This document shows positions 28,656 to 36,746 of a stretch of 64,000 bases of DNA, one piece after another (positions within the stretch are counted from its first letter, which is position 1; each line of letters starts with the position of its first letter). The translations under genes and the position numbers were made by a program. The stretch covers positions 62,001 through 126,000 of the forward strand of contig NZ_JAQFIF010000002.1 of NCBI RefSeq assembly GCF_029504395.1, read 5' to 3'. The DNA is from Arthrobacter sp. ES3-54 (GTDB taxonomy: Bacteria; Actinomycetota; Actinomycetes; Actinomycetales; Micrococcaceae). The notes beneath the pieces are model-generated. The model did no database searches and was not told where the DNA came from. It saw nothing but the letters and a program-made list of their open reading frames with translations.

Positions 28656-28700
28656 CCACTGCGAGTTCATCCGATGACGATCCGGACGAACTCGCAGTGG
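28656..28700. promoter_or_regulatory. Perfect 13-bp inverted repeat upstream of pit
   Basis: CCACTGCGAGTTC (28656-28668) and GAACTCGCAGTGG (28688-28700) enclose a 19-nt loop that itself contains ATCCG twice. It lies just ahead of the pit start in the 246-bp gap before the next gene. It could be an operator or an mRNA hairpin in the leader. No T-tract makes a terminator unlikely. Confidence 0.55.
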
Positions 28701-28868
28701 TCACTTAAGCAGTTTGAAACCTTATCGATGGTACGTGGGAAAGACGGCAGGGCAAAACATGCCAGAAGACCCTAAATTCCGGCCAGCGGTGCGGTACACG
28801 GCATTCATGGCGGCGGTGCGACGCGTCTCACAGCGGGCCGGGCGGGATTCCCACGGCCCACGGCGCCC

Positions 28869-29555
28869 TTAGACGGTCCGGCGGACCTCCGGCGCGGGGC
28901 CGGCGTCGAGCATCGAAGCGATCTTTTCCTCAAGCGCAGCGAGCGTAGCCTCCGGCAGCACGATGAGCCCGTCGAGTTCCCGGCGGGCACGCCTGTACGC
29001 CGTCTGCCGCTCGGCGGGAGTCGCGGCCGCGTCCGATGCGATCCGCAGGAGCTTCCGGGCAGTCTCCAGCCGCTGGCGTTCCGGCCCGGTGAACTTGCTG
29101 TCCCGGATCCGCTTGGCTTCCCGCTCGGCAACGTCGAATGCCAGTTCAAAACTAGTCACGGCTGCCCGATACTCTGCGAGCCTTGCGGCGGTCCTGACTT
29201 CTCCGGGGGCGGCGGGGCGCAGCCCGTCGGCCTCACGTTTTGCCCGCAGGAAAGCCACGGTGAGCGGCTCCCGGACATCCGTCATGACCGGAAAGTCGAT
29301 CAGCTTTCCCACGTCGAGTTCGTAGTCCAGCCAACGCCGGTTGACGGCGTCGTGCGCCTTCATGAGGGCAAGCACATCGGCCTTGCTTGCCTGCTCGGCC
29401 TGCGCCGCCTGGTTCTTGAGCGTGTAAAGCTCCACACGGCGCCGGTGCCGGCGTTCAGCTGCTTTGGACCACGAGCGCGCCCACCCGCCGGCCAGGCCGC
29501 TCAGGGGAAAGACGAGCCACCAAAAGTGGGTGACGAAATTGAAGAAGGGGTCCAC
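28869..29555 (-). CDS. Conserved hypothetical, single N-terminal membrane segment and coiled coil
   Basis: 228 residues. An N-terminal hydrophobic stretch (FFNFVTHFWWLVFPLSGLAGG, ~4-24) is followed by a long, strongly charged, Ala/Glu/Arg-rich helical region likely to form coiled coils (for example ~55-75 and ~120-220). No catalytic motif is visible. The GTG at 29555 is chosen because GGGAGG lies ~8 nt upstream and the frame before it is low-complexity. It probably is a membrane-anchored cytoplasmic protein. I do not recognise a function. Confidence 0.7.
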   Translation of the reverse strand: MDPFFNFVTHFWWLVFPLSGLAGGWARSWSKAAERRHRRRVELYTLKNQAAQAEQASKADVLALMKAHDAVNRRWLDYELDVGKLIDFPVMTDVREPLTVAFLRAKREADGLRPAAPGEVRTAARLAEYRAAVTSFELAFDVAEREAKRIRDSKFTGPERQRLETARKLLRIASDAAATPAERQTAYRRARRELDGLIVLPEATLAALEEKIASMLDAGPAPEVRRTV

Positions 29556-29671
29556 GGCATCATCCTCCCATCCGTTGGCGGCGGCGAAAAGCCCCCTCCG
29601 CGGACAGGGGGGTCCTGCCAGTCCCGGGCCGGGCCGAGGCAAGGCCGAGGCAAGGCACCTCTTGCCCGGCG

Positions 29672-30541
29672 TCAGTCCCCGTGCTTGACCCGGTGCACGC
29701 GCGTGACGATGGTGGGGCACGGCACCTGCAGCAGGACAGCATGCGCCGTGGAGCCGAGCACCGTCCGGGAGAACGCGCCGCGCCCGCGGCTTCCGATCAC
29801 CAGCAGCCTGGCTCCGGCGGCGATATTCACCAGGGCGTTCGCCGGTTCCGTGTCCGTTTCAAGGCGCTGCTGGATTATCAGGTCCGGATACTTCTCGCCG
29901 AGGCCCGCGACCGACTCGGCGAGAACGATCCGGTCCTCCTCAACCATGCTCTCGGCGAGGCCGCTGGACGGCAGCTTTTTCTCGACCCACCGGGCCGGGC
30001 TCTTGAAGGCGAGGACCACGGTCAGCTCGTCACCGCCCAGGTCAGCTTCCGCGGCCGCGAATGCGACAGCCTGCAGCGACTCCGCAGAACCGTCCACGCC
30101 GACCACCACGCCCCGCTCCCCCGTCCCCTGTTTCGCGGGTATGACAGCAACCGGGCATTCCGAGGCTGAGACAACCTGCAGGGCACGGTCCGTCATGGAA
30201 CCACCGTCCAACCAACGCTTGTCATGGCCGCCAACCACCACAATGGCTGCCTCCTTAGACACGTCTCGCAACACCGAGCCGCCGCTGCCATGACGAAGCT
30301 GGATGTCCACCTCGACGTCCGGGGCCCGCCCACTGGCGCTCTCCCGGGCTTGTTGAAGCAGTTCCATCCCCGATTCCCGGATAATCTCGTGGTACTGGAA
30401 ATCCGGAGACATCCAGCGGTCGTCCACCGCGTGGACGACGATGACCGGAAGCTTGTCCCGGGCGGCCCGCGCCAGGGCCCAGGTCAGAGCGGCGTCGCTG
30501 CCCGCAGACCCGTTGAAACCGACGACGATTGCCTTGCTCAT
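29672..30541 (-). CDS. Universal stress protein, tandem UspA domains
   Basis: 289 residues with two UspA domains (~3-145 and ~155-285). The first begins KAIVVGFNGSAGSDAALTWAL. Each ends in a nucleotide-binding signature: VVVGGHDKRWLDGGSMTDRALQ and LLVIGSRGRGAFSRTVLGSTAHAVL; the second matches the ATP-binding G-2x-G-9x-G-S/T pattern best. Such proteins bind ATP and aid survival in stasis or hypoxia. It follows the erythromycin-esterase-family gene by 33 bp on the same strand and is probably co-transcribed. Confidence 0.9.
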   Translation of the reverse strand: MSKAIVVGFNGSAGSDAALTWALARAARDKLPVIVVHAVDDRWMSPDFQYHEIIRESGMELLQQARESASGRAPDVEVDIQLRHGSGGSVLRDVSKEAAIVVVGGHDKRWLDGGSMTDRALQVVSASECPVAVIPAKQGTGERGVVVGVDGSAESLQAVAFAAAEADLGGDELTVVLAFKSPARWVEKKLPSSGLAESMVEEDRIVLAESVAGLGEKYPDLIIQQRLETDTEPANALVNIAAGARLLVIGSRGRGAFSRTVLGSTAHAVLLQVPCPTIVTRVHRVKHGD

Positions 30542-30574
30542 CCTGGATCCTGCCTTCTTGGAGTCCGTACCGGC

Positions 30575-31891
30575 CTAGAATCCGGTGGGCTCGGTCTCGA
30601 ACTCCGGTTCCCGGGGCGGCCCCTCATGGTGCACCGGACGCAGGGCGGCGGTGTGTTCAAGCCAGATGAGGGCATCGTAGCGCTCCCCCATCCGGGTCGG
30701 AACGTAGTTCCCGGCCTCCTTCTCGGGGTGATAGACGACGCCGATCGCCCGGTGGCCGAGCCGTGTCGAAAGCCATGGCCCGGTCCGGTCGTCGCCGAAC
30801 TCCAGCACGGACGGCACGCCGAGGGCCTGATGCAGGAAGTCTTCGTGGCTGCCCGGACGTGCTGCCGGCATCGTAAGGATGCGCTCGGGGCGGCCCCACC
30901 CGTCGGAGGCGAGCACGGAGCCGCGGTGGGCGGCGAAGCCAACCAGCAGCACCCCTTCGCCGGCGTGGCGTTCGCGCAGCAGCTGTCCCACGTTGACCAG
31001 GCCATCCTGCGCCATGTCGGTGGCCCGGGCATCACCGATGTGCGTGTTGTGTTCCCAGATCAGGCCTTTCGACGCCGCTCCGAGATGCCTGCTGACCCGG
31101 TCGATCGTGTCCGCCATGTGGTGGTCGCGGACGTTCCAGGACTGCCGGTCACCCCGGACCATGATGCGGTAGTAATGCTCCGCGTTGGCCGCGACTTCGG
31201 CGTTCTGGACGGCGTCGAAGGCGTCCTCCTCATGGGGGCCGGGACTGAAGGCCCGGTTCCTGACCTCGGTCAAGAGGGCCACGACGTCGGGCTCGCAGGA
31301 CTGCGGCACCAGCCGCGTGCTCCAGGCGTACTGGTGCGGGTCCTCATGGTGGGGCAGGAAGCACTGCCAGGCCCGCTCGGCCGTGGGCACGGCCTCGGGA
31401 TCGTTCTCCTGCAGCCAGCCGATGATTTCGCGTAGCGAATCCCAGAGCGAGTAGACATCCAGTCCGTAGAAACCGACACGCTTGTCCAGGGGCCGGGCTG
31501 CGTTCCAGCCGCGCAGCCAGTCCAGGAATGCCGCGACTTCCTCGTTGGCCCACATCCAGGTCGGCCAGCGTTCGAACCCGGACAGCAGCGCATGGACGCC
31601 CTGGTCCTTCCCCTCCTGGCCGCGGACCCAGCGGTTGATGCGCCAGCAGTCGGGCCAGTCCCCTTCCACCCCAATCCAGTTATAGCCTTCCTCCGCGATG
31701 AGCCGCCTGCTGAGGGTGTCGCGCCAGGTGTAGAACTCATGGGTGCCGTGGGACGCTTCGCCGATGGCTACGAAACGGCAGTCGGCAGCGCGCCGAACGA
31801 GGCCGTTAAGATCACGATCGGTTTTCAGCGGCCGGGCGAGATCGTGGATCTCCTTCAACACGGTGGTCCGGGTGACGCCGTCGGAGTTCAT
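30575..31891 (-). CDS. Erythromycin esterase family protein
   Basis: 438 residues with the EreA/succinoglycan-biosynthesis fold: FVAIGEASHGTHEFYTWRD near residue 40 (conserved Glu and His), GVEGDWPDCWRINRW, WMWANEEVAAFLDWLRGWN, and later SKGLIWEHNTHIGDARATDM and VGFAAHRGSVLASDGWG. True EreA/B hydrolyse macrolide lactones, but many chromosomal members have no proven antibiotic substrate. The ATG at 31891 overlaps the stop of a 25-residue ORF by 4 bp, suggesting translational coupling. The universal stress protein gene follows. Confidence 0.85.
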   Translation of the reverse strand: MNSDGVTRTTVLKEIHDLARPLKTDRDLNGLVRRAADCRFVAIGEASHGTHEFYTWRDTLSRRLIAEEGYNWIGVEGDWPDCWRINRWVRGQEGKDQGVHALLSGFERWPTWMWANEEVAAFLDWLRGWNAARPLDKRVGFYGLDVYSLWDSLREIIGWLQENDPEAVPTAERAWQCFLPHHEDPHQYAWSTRLVPQSCEPDVVALLTEVRNRAFSPGPHEEDAFDAVQNAEVAANAEHYYRIMVRGDRQSWNVRDHHMADTIDRVSRHLGAASKGLIWEHNTHIGDARATDMAQDGLVNVGQLLRERHAGEGVLLVGFAAHRGSVLASDGWGRPERILTMPAARPGSHEDFLHQALGVPSVLEFGDDRTGPWLSTRLGHRAIGVVYHPEKEAGNYVPTRMGERYDALIWLEHTAALRPVHHEGPPREPEFETEPTGF

Positions 31892-31965
31892 CGCCGGTCC
31901 TCGGTGTCGAGCGTCCGGGTGTCGGAGGCACCCAGGAACTTCAGGGTCGACTGCTGGTACTTCAT
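31888..31965 (-). CDS. Small ORF (25 residues) overlapping the erythromycin-esterase start
   Basis: An ATG at 31965 with GGGAG five nt upstream opens a 25-codon frame beginning MKYQQSTLKFLGAS and ending in DTEDRR. Its TGA overlaps the next ATG as ATGA. This is either a leader peptide that controls the esterase gene or a very small protein. The codons show the local GC-rich third positions. I do not recognise it, and no classic macrolide-arrest motif is visible. Confidence 0.5.
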   Translation of the reverse strand: MKYQQSTLKFLGASDTRTLDTEDRR

Positions 31966-32278
31966 GGCGCTCCCGTGGACCTTTTACATTGCGCAAACAT
32001 GTGGAACAGCGCGGCCCTGTGAAGTGCGCAGACCTGCGGCTCGCGGTGTACGCCCCAGCCTCCGCCCGGGCCTGCCGGGTGCCAAGGGCCAAAAGTCACC
32101 TCCGGGCGTCCGCGCGCCGCCACTACGGCGCTCGCCGGCGACGCACGTCCGTGCGGGGCCGCGCCGCGCCGGTAGGATTTCCCGCCGGTAGGATTTCCTG
32201 ATGGGCCCTGCCGGGCCCGGAGCCGGGAGTCCGGCCCAGCCTGCCCAACCCAGCCCAACCCAGTGGCAAGGACACACC
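31966..32278. other. Divergent 313-bp intergenic region with doubled promoter element
   Basis: This gap separates the esterase operon (minus) from the acyl-CoA ligase (plus). Near its right end GCCGGTAGGATTTCC occurs twice (32168-32182 and 32184-32198), giving two TAGGAT -10 candidates 16 bp apart. The stretch 32230-32265 is built from CCCAACCCAG-like short repeats. No gene is convincing in the rest. Confidence 0.55.
32168..32198 (+). promoter_or_regulatory. Duplicated TAGGAT -10 element ahead of the acyl-CoA ligase
   Basis: Two perfect 15-bp copies lie 16 bp apart. The second TAGGAT is six nt before an in-frame ATG at 32201, which could be a leaderless start that adds 26 residues. Alternatively it gives a 78-nt leader to the ATG at 32279. 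Confidence 0.5.
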
Positions 32279-34018
32279 ATGAGCACCAGATCCGCGGGGG
32301 CCCCGCGTCCCGACCGCCCCTGGACCCGCCACTACAGCCCCGGAGTGCCGGCCAACCTCAAGCTCCCCGAAGGGTCCCTCGTCGACCTCCTGGACTCGTC
32401 CGTCCGGCGCTACGGGAACAAGACCGCGCTGGAATTCTTCGGCGCGCGCACCAGCTACCGCGAACTGGGAGCCGCCATCAGCAGGGCGGCCGCGGGCCTG
32501 AAGGCGCTCGGCGTCCGGGCCGGTGACCGGGTGGCGCTGGTCCTGCCGAACTGCCCACAACACATAATCGCGTTCCACGCGGCGCTGCGCCTGGGCGCCG
32601 TCGTCGTCGAACACAATCCCTTATATACGGACCGTGAACTACGCCATCAATTCGAGGACCACGGCGCCACCGTCGCCATAGTCTGGGACAAGGCCGTTGA
32701 CAAGGTTCGTCAACTGCCGGCCGACGTCGGGCTGCAAAGCATCGTCTCCGTTGAGCTGATCCCGGCGATGCCGTTGCTGCAACGGATGGCGCTGCGGCTC
32801 CCTATCCCCGCAGCCCGCGCGGCCCGGGCCGCCTTGGCAGCCGGCAAGCACCCGCCGAGGCCCGTGGCACAGCCGGCGCGCCGGAACGTGCTGGCCTGGA
32901 AAGAACTCCTTGCCGCCGGCGAGCTGAAGAAACGGCATCCGCGTCCGGCCGCCGGCGACCTGGCCGTCATCCAATACACCAGCGGCACCACGGGCCAGCC
33001 GAAAGGCGCCATGCTGACCCACGCCAATCTGCAGGCCAATGCCGCGCAGGGCCGCGCCTGGGTGCCAGGGCTCAAGGACGGCCGGGAAACCGTGTACGCG
33101 GTGCTGCCCATGTTCCACGCGTATGGGCTAACGCTGTGCATGACTTTTGCCCTGAGCATCGGTGCCCGGCTGGTGCTGTTCCCCAAGTTCGACGTCGACC
33201 TCGTGCTGAAGGCGCACAAGAAGTCGCCTGCCACGTTCCTGCCGGCGGTGCCGCCGATCTACGACCGGATCGCCGCGGCCGCCGCTGAGCGCGGTATCGC
33301 GCTGGACAGCATCCGGTTTTCCATCTCGGGGGCGATGAACCTGCCGACGGCGACAGTGGAGAGGTGGGAGAAGGCGACCGGGGGCTTCCTCATCGAGGGC
33401 TACGGACTGACGGAAACCTCGCCCATCGCCTTGGGCAACCCCTTCGGGCCCAGCCGGAAACCGGGAACTGTGGGGGTCCCGTTTCCCCTGACCGACATCC
33501 GCGTGGTGGACCCGCGCAACGTTCTCCTGGACCGTGCCCCCGGCACGGAGGGCGAGCTGCTGATCCGTGGTCCGCAGGTTTTTGCCGGCTACTGGAACCG
33601 GCCGCAGGAGACAGAGGAAGTGTTGCTGGAAGGCGGCTGGTTCCGCACGGGGGACATTGTCTCGGTGGACAAGGATGATTTCGTGACTGTCCGGGACCGG
33701 CTCAAGGAACTCATCATCACGGGAGGCTTCAACGTCTCCCCCACGGAAGTCGAGGACGTCCTCTCCGAATACTCCGGCGTCAAGGACGTATGCGTGGTGG
33801 GGCTGCCCCGCCCCGGCGGCGGCGAAGACGTGGTGGCCGCCGTCGTGGCGTCCGCGGGTGCCGGCATCGACCCGGAGTCGCTACTGGCGTTCGCGCGGGG
33901 GAACCTGGCCGCCTACAAGGTGCCGCGCCGCGTTGCCGTGATGGACGAGCTGCCGCGTTCGCTGATCGGCAAGGTCCTGCGCCGCGAGATCCGGGACACA
34001 CTCGTGGCCGGCCGGTAG
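32279..34018 (+). CDS. Long-chain fatty acid--CoA ligase (FadD-type AMP-binding enzyme)
   Basis: 579 residues of the ANL adenylating superfamily. The AMP-binding P-loop IQYTSGTTGQPKGAMLTH, motif EGYGLTETSPIALGNP, LLIRGPQVFAGYW, WFRTGDIVSVDKDDFVTVRDRLKELIITGGFNVSP and C-terminal catalytic region PRSLIGKVLRRE are all present. It activates a fatty acid to acyl-AMP and then acyl-CoA. A basic, Pro/Arg-rich insert (~180-205) is atypical. ATG 32279 has AAGGA seven nt upstream; ATG 32201 is an in-frame leaderless alternative. Confidence 0.92.
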   Translation: MSTRSAGAPRPDRPWTRHYSPGVPANLKLPEGSLVDLLDSSVRRYGNKTALEFFGARTSYRELGAAISRAAAGLKALGVRAGDRVALVLPNCPQHIIAFHAALRLGAVVVEHNPLYTDRELRHQFEDHGATVAIVWDKAVDKVRQLPADVGLQSIVSVELIPAMPLLQRMALRLPIPAARAARAALAAGKHPPRPVAQPARRNVLAWKELLAAGELKKRHPRPAAGDLAVIQYTSGTTGQPKGAMLTHANLQANAAQGRAWVPGLKDGRETVYAVLPMFHAYGLTLCMTFALSIGARLVLFPKFDVDLVLKAHKKSPATFLPAVPPIYDRIAAAAAERGIALDSIRFSISGAMNLPTATVERWEKATGGFLIEGYGLTETSPIALGNPFGPSRKPGTVGVPFPLTDIRVVDPRNVLLDRAPGTEGELLIRGPQVFAGYWNRPQETEEVLLEGGWFRTGDIVSVDKDDFVTVRDRLKELIITGGFNVSPTEVEDVLSEYSGVKDVCVVGLPRPGGGEDVVAAVVASAGAGIDPESLLAFARGNLAAYKVPRRVAVMDELPRSLIGKVLRREIRDTLVAGR

Positions 34019-34043
34019 CGTTCCCCTTGCTCCGGCCGGCCAC
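34004..34043. terminator. Bidirectional hairpin between convergent genes
   Basis: GTGGCCGGCCGG (34004-34015) pairs perfectly with CCGGCCGGCCAC (34032-34043) around a 16-nt loop. It straddles the stop of the acyl-CoA ligase and faces the end of the lipoprotein gene. There is no T-tract, so intrinsic termination would rest on stem strength. Confidence 0.5.
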
Positions 34044-34051
34044 TGGTGCGG

Positions 34052-34915
34052 TCAGTGCCCGGATTCCTCAGAACCCGGAGTCGGTGCGATGGCGTCGTCG
34101 CTGCCGGCGTCGTGCGAGTGCGTCCCGCTGTCCCCCGGAGACGGTTCAGGCTCCGGTGCCGGTTCCGGCTCCAGGGACATGTCCACCCCCTCGCCCGTGG
34201 CCGAACGGGGAGCCAACGTCACGTCCGCGGGCTTGACGCCGGCGCCGCGGGCCATGCCGATCCGCACGGATTCCACCAGCAGGTCGCTGAGCAGTGGTCC
34301 CGTGTAGGTGACCTTCAGGGCTCCGCTATCCAAGGTGGTGCCGTAGTTCCCGAGCGCGTCGGAGAGAATGCCTTCCGCGGCGACGGACCTGGCCAGTGCT
34401 GCCGGATCGGCGGCAGCGACGCTGAACTGGAGATCGTGGACCAGGACTGAGGCGACGTGGACATGCTCCACGCCCGGGTAACTGCCCTCCGGACCGAAGG
34501 CGAGCTCGGCCAGCTTCTCCGCGTCCTCGCCCGTGCTTCCGGCCGGAAGCGCCAGGATCAGTTCCGGCGCGAGGTGCTCCAGGATCGCTGGTTCGAGCAC
34601 GTCCGGGGGGATGTCGGATAGGACGATGCCGCTGGCAGCTGCCGTCTGCTCGAGCCTTGCGCGCGGCCCGCCCGGCTCGGCGCCCGCGGCGGGGTGGACG
34701 GCAATGACCGCGCGGCGCCGCACCATCAGCCCATCGTTGCTCACGGCCGGACGGCCGTTGCCGACGTCTGTCCCGGTCTCCAGCGAGACCGGCGCTGCGC
34801 TTTGCACAGCCCCTGCGCTAGACGTGGGAGGCGCCGGTGACGGCGTTCCGCCTGTGCAGGCGCTCAGCGCCAGCACGAGCAGGGCCGCCGCGCCGAGCTG
34901 ACTCGGGCTCCGCAT
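34052..34915 (-). CDS. Secreted lipoprotein of unknown function, next to multicopper oxidase
   Basis: 287 residues. A lipoprotein signal peptide (MRSPSQLGAAALLVLALSAC) ends in the lipobox LSAC with Cys20, followed by a Pro/Ser/Thr-rich spacer. Residues ~65-240 form a domain I do not recognise. The C-terminus is Glu/Pro-rich (EPEPAPEPEPSPGD) and ends in a short His/Asp-containing tail (GTHSHDAGSDD). It begins one nucleotide after the multicopper oxidase stop, so the two are co-transcribed. A role as an anchor or metal carrier for the oxidase is possible but only inferred. Confidence 0.75.
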   Translation of the reverse strand: MRSPSQLGAAALLVLALSACTGGTPSPAPPTSSAGAVQSAAPVSLETGTDVGNGRPAVSNDGLMVRRRAVIAVHPAAGAEPGGPRARLEQTAAASGIVLSDIPPDVLEPAILEHLAPELILALPAGSTGEDAEKLAELAFGPEGSYPGVEHVHVASVLVHDLQFSVAAADPAALARSVAAEGILSDALGNYGTTLDSGALKVTYTGPLLSDLLVESVRIGMARGAGVKPADVTLAPRSATGEGVDMSLEPEPAPEPEPSPGDSGTHSHDAGSDDAIAPTPGSEESGH

Positions 34916-34916
34916 C

Positions 34917-36629
34917 TCAGGTCCCCGCGGGGAATCCGGGCCGGTACACCGGCGGGAACGAGTCGGACGCGGCGGTGTCCAGGACCGGTGGGTCGGACGT
35001 GATGGGGTCGTTGGTACGGAGGTCGCCCACGGAGAACTGCACCATCATGTCGTGGTCCTCGTGCACCAGGTTGTGGCAGTGGATCATGTAGCGCCCACCC
35101 CCGCCGGCACCGGTGTCGAACTGCATAAGGGCCGTGATGGACTCGTTCTCGCCGGCGTAGAAGACATCCTTGGGGCCCTTCTCCCAGGCAAACGGCTGGC
35201 CGCCGTTGGTGTTCCGCGCGATGATCTTGGCGTCGATGAGGTGGATGTGCACTGGATGGAACCAGCCGCCGGAGGCGTTGATGATGGTCCATTGCTCGAC
35301 GTCGAACGGCTGGGGGTTGCCGAACAGCTTGGTGAACCCGGATTTCTCCACATCGGCCCAGGTGACGCCGTTGACGGTCCACTGTCCGTGGTCCCGGAAA
35401 AATTTCAGCTCGCGCTTCGCCTTCGCCATCGCCGGCGTGAGGCTCATAGTGGGGATCCCGCCGTTGGCCGCGCTGACGGAACCGCCGTCGTCCAGAGTTG
35501 CCGGAATGCTGGAAATGGAGCCGGCCCCCGAACCGGAGTCAGCCACCACCTGGAAGCGCATGATCTTGTTGGTGTTGGCGAAGTCGATGTTGTTCTTGTT
35601 GCTGAGGTTCCGCAGCTCGATCAGCTGGCCGGTCCGGTATTTGCGGAAGTCGATCAGCACCTCATAGCGTTCCGCTGTGCCCTGCCGCCACGACTTCACG
35701 GCCTGCACTGTGGGCGTCATGCCGGCGTCGGTGCCCACCACGTAGATGGGGTCTCCGGTGGACAGTGTGGGCCGGTAGGACCGCGAAATCGAGGCGTCGA
35801 GCACCCGGAAGCGGTAGATCCGGGGCTTGACCTTCATGGTGGGCCACGGCACGCCGTTGACCATGATGATGTCACCCCAGAGGCCCTTCACGTCATTGTC
35901 GTTGTATGCCAGGGAGCCATCGGCGTTGAACATGGCGTCCGAGATCATGAGTGGTACGTCGAATTCCCCCTGCGGCAGTTGGGCACGCTCAAACTTGTCG
36001 GAGAGCGGATAGAAGGCCGCGAGCCCCGAATACACGTTCTGGGCCGTGATGTGGTGCTTGTGGTCGTGGTACCAAAGGGTCCGTGCCGTCTGAAAGTTGG
36101 GGTACCGGTAGTTCTTGACGTTTCCCGGGACGGTGATGTCGTTGGCGTAGCCGTCGTACTGCGGTAGCGACGCCGAGCCGTGCAGGTGTGTGACGGTATC
36201 AAAGCGGGCGGGCTGCAGGAGCCCGACGGGGGGCAGGTCGTTGCGGATCCGCACCTCGATCCGGGTTCCCTGCCGGGCCCGGATGGTGGGGCCGGGGAAG
36301 ATGCCGTTATAGCCCGCCACAGTGGTGTTCAGCCCGGGCACGAACTGGGCCTGGCCGAGCTTCTGGGTCAGGGCGTACCGGGCGAAGGGACGGGCGGGGT
36401 CGCCGTCGTCGAAGCCGGCCGCGAAGGGGACGAGCTCCGGCGGGCGGCGAAAGACGCCCGTATAGGGCACAGGCATGTTCTGCGGTGCAAGTCGGCTGGC
36501 GGTGATGAGCGGTGTCCCGGCCGTGGCGGTCGTGCCCGTCGTCGGGATGTCGTCGTCGCCGCCTTTGAATCCGGCAAGGCCGAGAGCGCCGACAGCGCCC
36601 AGTTTGAAGATCTCGCGTCGTGTAGTCAT
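34917..36629 (-). CDS. Multicopper oxidase, CotA/bilirubin-oxidase type
   Basis: 570 residues, three cupredoxin domains. All four copper motifs are present: HLHG (148-151), WYHDHKHH (186-193), HPVHIHL (458-464) and HCHNLVHEDHDMM (517-529), with Met529 as likely axial type 1 ligand as in CotA (HCHILEHEDYDMM). Copper sites oxidise a substrate one electron at a time and reduce O2 to water. The N-terminus MTTRREIFKLGAVGALGLAG looks like a Tat signal. GGAGG precedes the ATG. Neighbours are the RTX haem peroxidase upstream and a lipoprotein downstream. Possible substrates are Mn(II), phenols or bilirubin-like pigments; sequence cannot decide. Confidence 0.92.
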   Translation of the reverse strand: MTTRREIFKLGAVGALGLAGFKGGDDDIPTTGTTATAGTPLITASRLAPQNMPVPYTGVFRRPPELVPFAAGFDDGDPARPFARYALTQKLGQAQFVPGLNTTVAGYNGIFPGPTIRARQGTRIEVRIRNDLPPVGLLQPARFDTVTHLHGSASLPQYDGYANDITVPGNVKNYRYPNFQTARTLWYHDHKHHITAQNVYSGLAAFYPLSDKFERAQLPQGEFDVPLMISDAMFNADGSLAYNDNDVKGLWGDIIMVNGVPWPTMKVKPRIYRFRVLDASISRSYRPTLSTGDPIYVVGTDAGMTPTVQAVKSWRQGTAERYEVLIDFRKYRTGQLIELRNLSNKNNIDFANTNKIMRFQVVADSGSGAGSISSIPATLDDGGSVSAANGGIPTMSLTPAMAKAKRELKFFRDHGQWTVNGVTWADVEKSGFTKLFGNPQPFDVEQWTIINASGGWFHPVHIHLIDAKIIARNTNGGQPFAWEKGPKDVFYAGENESITALMQFDTGAGGGGRYMIHCHNLVHEDHDMMVQFSVGDLRTNDPITSDPPVLDTAASDSFPPVYRPGFPAGT

Positions 36630-36695
36630 GGCCCCTCCAAGTGGGCAATAGAGCTGTATACCGTGTCGAAAAGTGGCTTTCGAAATATTGAGGAA

Positions 36696-36731
36696 GCCGG
36701 CTGGCGGACCGTAGCGGGCCCGCCAGCCGGC
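36696..36731 (-). terminator. Hairpin after the peroxidase gene
   Basis: GCCGGCTGGCGG and CCGCCAGCCGGC form a perfect 12-bp stem with a 12-nt loop. On the minus strand it is followed by TTCCTCAATATTTCG. It lies 16 bp past the peroxidase stop and 67 bp before the oxidase start, so it may end or attenuate transcription between the two. Confidence 0.55.
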
Positions 36732-36746
36732 AATCTCAGACTGCTA

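Noticed and set aside
28656..28700. PhoP box upstream of pit
   Set aside because: GTTCATCCGAT resembles one Streptomyces PhoP half-unit, but the adjoining 11-mer does not match, so a PhoP site cannot be claimed.
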